Below are positions 14,012 through 15,053 of a stretch of 15,053 bases of DNA, piece by piece (position 1 is the first letter of the stretch; each line of letters opens with the position of its first letter). Source of the stretch: Lachnospiraceae bacterium UBA7205 (GTDB taxonomy: Bacteria; Bacillota; Clostridia; Lachnospirales; Lachnospiraceae); the NCBI GenBank assembly GCA_002490665.1, contig DKUL01000073.1, positions 1-15,053 of the forward strand, given 5' to 3'. The notes under the pieces were generated by a model. That model saw nothing but the letters and a program-made list of their open reading frames with translations, was not told where the DNA came from and did not search any database. A program made the translations under genes and the position numbers.

Positions 14012-14353
14012 ATGATTGAGAGCAAAAATGACACAAGCAAAAACTTAGAAAAGGCATCGCATCTATTAAAACAGGCACAACAGCGTGTAGCTAATGAAAA
14101 GAAAAAACAGAATGAAAAAAAACGCAAAGCCGAGGCAACGTATTCACCCTGTTTACAGGGTGCGCACAGATATACCACCAAAGGTGGCATGTGCGCTCTC
14201 CGAGGGGCAAGTTTCACTTGCATGGACTCCTGCCGAGGGCGTTGTCTGTCTTTGGACAGGCAAAAGGGGAAAAGGTCAGCAAGCTGCCCTACGCAATTCC
14301 CCTTCGCAAGCATAGCTTGCTACCCTTTAATGAACTTTATCGGCAGAATGTAG
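14012..14353 (+). CDS. Small coiled-coil ORF upstream of the relaxase, function unknown
   Basis: ATG at 14012 has GAGG 8 nt upstream. The first 42 residues are a charged helix (LEKASHLLKQAQQRVANEKK followed by more Lys/Glu), typical of the small accessory proteins often encoded before MobA/MobL relaxases in Clostridia elements. From about residue 45 the frame crosses a cluster of perfect hairpins (14145-14320) and becomes Cys-rich and low in obvious structure (residues SPCLQGAHRYTTKGGMCALR and on). The C-terminal half may therefore not be selected as protein, or the gene may be interrupted by the hairpin cluster. It ends 16 bp before the relaxase start. I do not recognise a defined family with confidence. 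Confidence 0.5.
   Translation: MIESKNDTSKNLEKASHLLKQAQQRVANEKKKQNEKKRKAEATYSPCLQGAHRYTTKGGMCALRGASFTCMDSCRGRCLSLDRQKGKRSASCPTQFPFASIACYPLMNFIGRM
14145..14320 (+). other. Hairpin cluster with candidate MobQ-type oriT
   Basis: Six hairpins lie in 176 bp: CACCCTG/CAGGGTG (14145-14162); GCGCACA/TGTGCGC (14162-14168 / 14190-14196) around CCACC-AAA-GGTGG (14175-14187); GCAAGT/ACTTGC (14207-14221); CTGTC/GACAG (14246-14259); AAGGGGAA/TTCCCCTT (14264-14271 / 14297-14304); and GCAAGC/GCTTGC (14306-14320). Just after the CCACC hairpin, ATGTGCGCTCT (14189-14199) matches 9 of 11 bases of the RSF1010/R1162 nick region AAGTGCGCCCT, in the same hairpin-then-nick order. A nick would fall between 14195 and 14196. 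A site next to the relaxase gene is where an oriT is expected. It could instead be a structured RNA. Confidence 0.45.
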
Positions 14354-14369
14354 GTGTTGCGTATGGGTA

Positions 14370-15053
14370 ATGTCACAAAACAGGAAAGCACACGGTTTTT
14401 CCATAGTCAAGCGGAGCAAAGGGCAGTCGGCAGTTGATAAGGCATCATACATCAGCAGAAGCATTCTCGTGAGTGAGTATGACAGGCAGACCTACCGCCC
14501 AAAATACCATGAGGATTTGGTACACAGCGAAATTACTCTCCCACCAAATGCGCCCAAAGAATATGCAGACCGCGCCACTTTATGGAACGCTGTTGAACTG
14601 TCAGAGAAAAGACAGGACACGCGGCTTGCGAGAATGCTGAAAGCATCGCTCCCCAACGAATGGAGTTACGAACTTGCGGAGGAAGTTGTAAGGGATTACG
14701 TTCAGAGAAATTTTGTTGATAAGGGAATGTGCGCTGACTGGGCAATCCATGACAGCGAGAACGATAAAGGACAGCGCAACCTCCATATCCATGTTTTACT
14801 CACTATGCGCCCTCTCACTGAAAACGGGGAATGGGGAGCAAAGCAAAAGAAAGTCTATGACCTTGACGAAAACGGCGAGAAAATACCAGTGATTGATAAA
14901 AAGACAGGTCAGCAGAAAGTTGACAGGCGGAACAGGAAACAATGGAAATGCCATACCGCCGACAGCACCGACTGGAACAGCAGGGAAAACGCTAAAATGT
15001 GGCGACAGCTTATCAAAGTACCTCGAACCAAAGGAGCGTATGCAGAGCCTTTT
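14370..15053 (+). CDS. MobA/MobL (MobQ) family relaxase, 3' end cut by window
   Basis: An open frame of 228 codons starts at ATG 14370 and runs to the window edge. The relaxase nicks oriT and pilots the strand during mobilization. Motif I is present with the likely catalytic Tyr27 (KGQSAVDKASYISRS). Then come EITLPPNAPKEYADRATLWN, LARMLKASLPNEWSYELAEE, and motif III with metal-binding His139 and His141 (GQRNLHIHVLLTMRPLTENG). WGAKQKKVYDLDENGEKIP and CHTADSTDWNSRENAKMWRQ are also typical. The SD is weak (GGGTA just before ATG), so coupling to the upstream ORF is possible. The last 16 or so residues (QLIKVPRTKGAYAEPF) do not resemble what I expect after this point, and may mark a frameshift or junction. 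Confidence 0.88.
   Translation, partial: MSQNRKAHGFSIVKRSKGQSAVDKASYISRSILVSEYDRQTYRPKYHEDLVHSEITLPPNAPKEYADRATLWNAVELSEKRQDTRLARMLKASLPNEWSYELAEEVVRDYVQRNFVDKGMCADWAIHDSENDKGQRNLHIHVLLTMRPLTENGEWGAKQKKVYDLDENGEKIPVIDKKTGQQKVDRRNRKQWKCHTADSTDWNSRENAKMWRQLIKVPRTKGAYAEPF

Overview
The window looks like chromosome of a low-to-mid GC anaerobic Firmicute, probably a Lachnospiraceae-type gut Clostridium. This is inferred from strong AGGAGG-type ribosome binding sites, the style of the ECF sigma/RsiV pair, and a Clostridia-type MobA/MobL relaxase; no taxonomic marker gene is present.

Layout: (1) Positions 1-3010 hold a large type I-C CRISPR array with 45 complete 32-bp repeats, one partial repeat and 45 unique spacers of 33-36 nt. 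It is read on the minus strand and runs off the left edge. (2) Positions 3011-3174 are the leader, rich in perfect inverted repeats. (3) Positions 3175-11232 carry a complete minus-strand type I-C operon, cas3-cas5c-cas8c-cas7-cas4-cas1-cas2. An internal start in cas8c, with a strong SD, would give the small subunit Cas11c. (4) Positions 11233-11684 are a divergent control region. (5) Positions 11685-13283 hold an ECF sigma factor and RsiV-like anti-sigma factor with a probable autoregulated promoter. (6) Positions 13369-13816 are a frameshifted GNAT acetyltransferase. (7) Positions 14012-15053 are the edge of a mobilizable element: a small coiled-coil ORF, a hairpin cluster with a candidate oriT, and a MobQ-type relaxase cut by the window end.

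The most interesting item lies in the control region upstream of cas3. A short plus-strand transcription unit (about 11571-11677) carries an exact copy of the last 12 nt of the CRISPR repeat, which includes the 11-nt crRNA 5' handle. It is followed by a pseudo-spacer and a perfect 14-bp terminator hairpin. The pseudo-spacer matches a site about 117 bp away (11465-11499) that is preceded by TTC, the canonical I-C PAM. Sixteen of the first 17 positions match, and the single mismatch is at position 6, a position normally flipped out in Cascade-bound guides. The site sits just upstream of a minus-strand cas promoter (TTGATA-17-TATACT) and covers the -35 of the guide's own promoter (TTGACT-17-TACAAT).

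This has the architecture of a CreR-like, crRNA-resembling guide that directs Cascade to repress cas transcription, and probably its own. Such guides are known for some other CRISPR types. I do not recall one described for type I-C, but I could not search. How the parts would work together: the cas operon makes Cascade (Cas5c, Cas7, Cas8c, Cas11c), Cas3 and the adaptation proteins. Cas5c processes the array transcript. When array crRNAs are scarce or Cascade is in excess, Cascade would load the pseudo-guide and shut down the cas promoter.
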